Source: Planctomycetaceae bacterium (GTDB lineage: Bacteria > Planctomycetota > Planctomycetia > Pirellulales > Thermoguttaceae). From it: 5,510 nucleotides of DNA. The notes below the pieces were generated by a model. It was given only the letters and a program-made list of their open reading frames with translations, searched no databases and had not been told where the DNA came from. Below, piece by piece: positions 5,457 through 5,510 of the stretch. The translations under genes were made by a program, and so were the position numbers. Position 1 is the stretch's first letter. Each line of letters starts with the position of its first letter. Location: contig JAISBG010000582.1 of the NCBI GenBank assembly GCA_031266315.1, positions 1-5,510 on the forward strand, read 5' to 3'.

Positions 5457-5510
5457 AAAAATCATCAAAATAATTATCTCGGTATCCTCTGTGTTCTCTA
5501 TGGTAAAAAT
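5457..5510. other. Right edge with short TCT-GTG-like repeats
   Basis: After element 2 the sequence is AT-rich and ends with three similar 8-10-base pieces, TCTCGGTA (5477-5484), TCCTCTGTG (5485-5493) and TTCTCTATGG (5494-5503). They may be the start of another repeat cut by the window edge. No gene is visible. Confidence 0.3.

Noticed and set aside
1..5510. tRNA, rRNA or riboswitch
   Set aside because: No cloverleaf pattern, conserved rRNA stretch or known aptamer core was recognised by eye on either strand.

Overview
The window looks like planctomycete DNA. The only convincing gene, on the minus strand, encodes a 1318-residue extracellular protein whose N-terminus has a basic stretch followed by LENRELLSA, a variant of the LEPR-XLL signal that is typical of exported giant proteins in Planctomycetes. 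Codon use is fairly AT-rich, so a low-GC (perhaps animal-associated) planctomycete lineage is possible. That last step is inference; there is no rRNA or housekeeping gene here to place the organism.

Layout. 1-691 is non-coding: an AT-rich stretch, a 16-bp perfect palindrome inside degenerate ~20-bp repeats (311-366), and a 93-bp composite inverted repeat (355-447). 692-4648 (minus) is the large gene: LEPR-XLL-like signal, a 9-bp in-frame minisatellite, RTX-like nonapeptides, a zinc-metallopeptidase-like region with HEFAH, a parallel beta-helix ending in a choice-of-anchor-Q-like segment, about four fibronectin type III-like domains and an unassigned C-terminal beta-rich region. 4649-4930 is its AT-rich upstream region, with two candidate promoters (one would give an almost leaderless mRNA), an AT-rich inverted repeat and four 12-bp tandem repeats. 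4931-5510 is non-coding and dominated by two ~225-bp imperfect palindromes (4931-5157 and 5233-5456).

The gene stands alone, with about 0.7 kb and 0.86 kb of repeat-rich DNA on its two sides, and no partner gene or operon is visible. The most unusual part is the flanks. The two right-hand elements differ in primary sequence but share one architecture, hairpins A-B-C, a centre, then C'-B'-A'. Several stem base pairs covary between arms, and a GTTAYSCAY-like 9-mer abuts the B hairpins. A smaller relative lies on the left side. They look like a family of non-autonomous structured repeats (REP/BIME-like or a palindromic mobile element). No transposase is in the window, so their mobility is untested. 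No known defence, secretion or biosynthetic system can be recognised.
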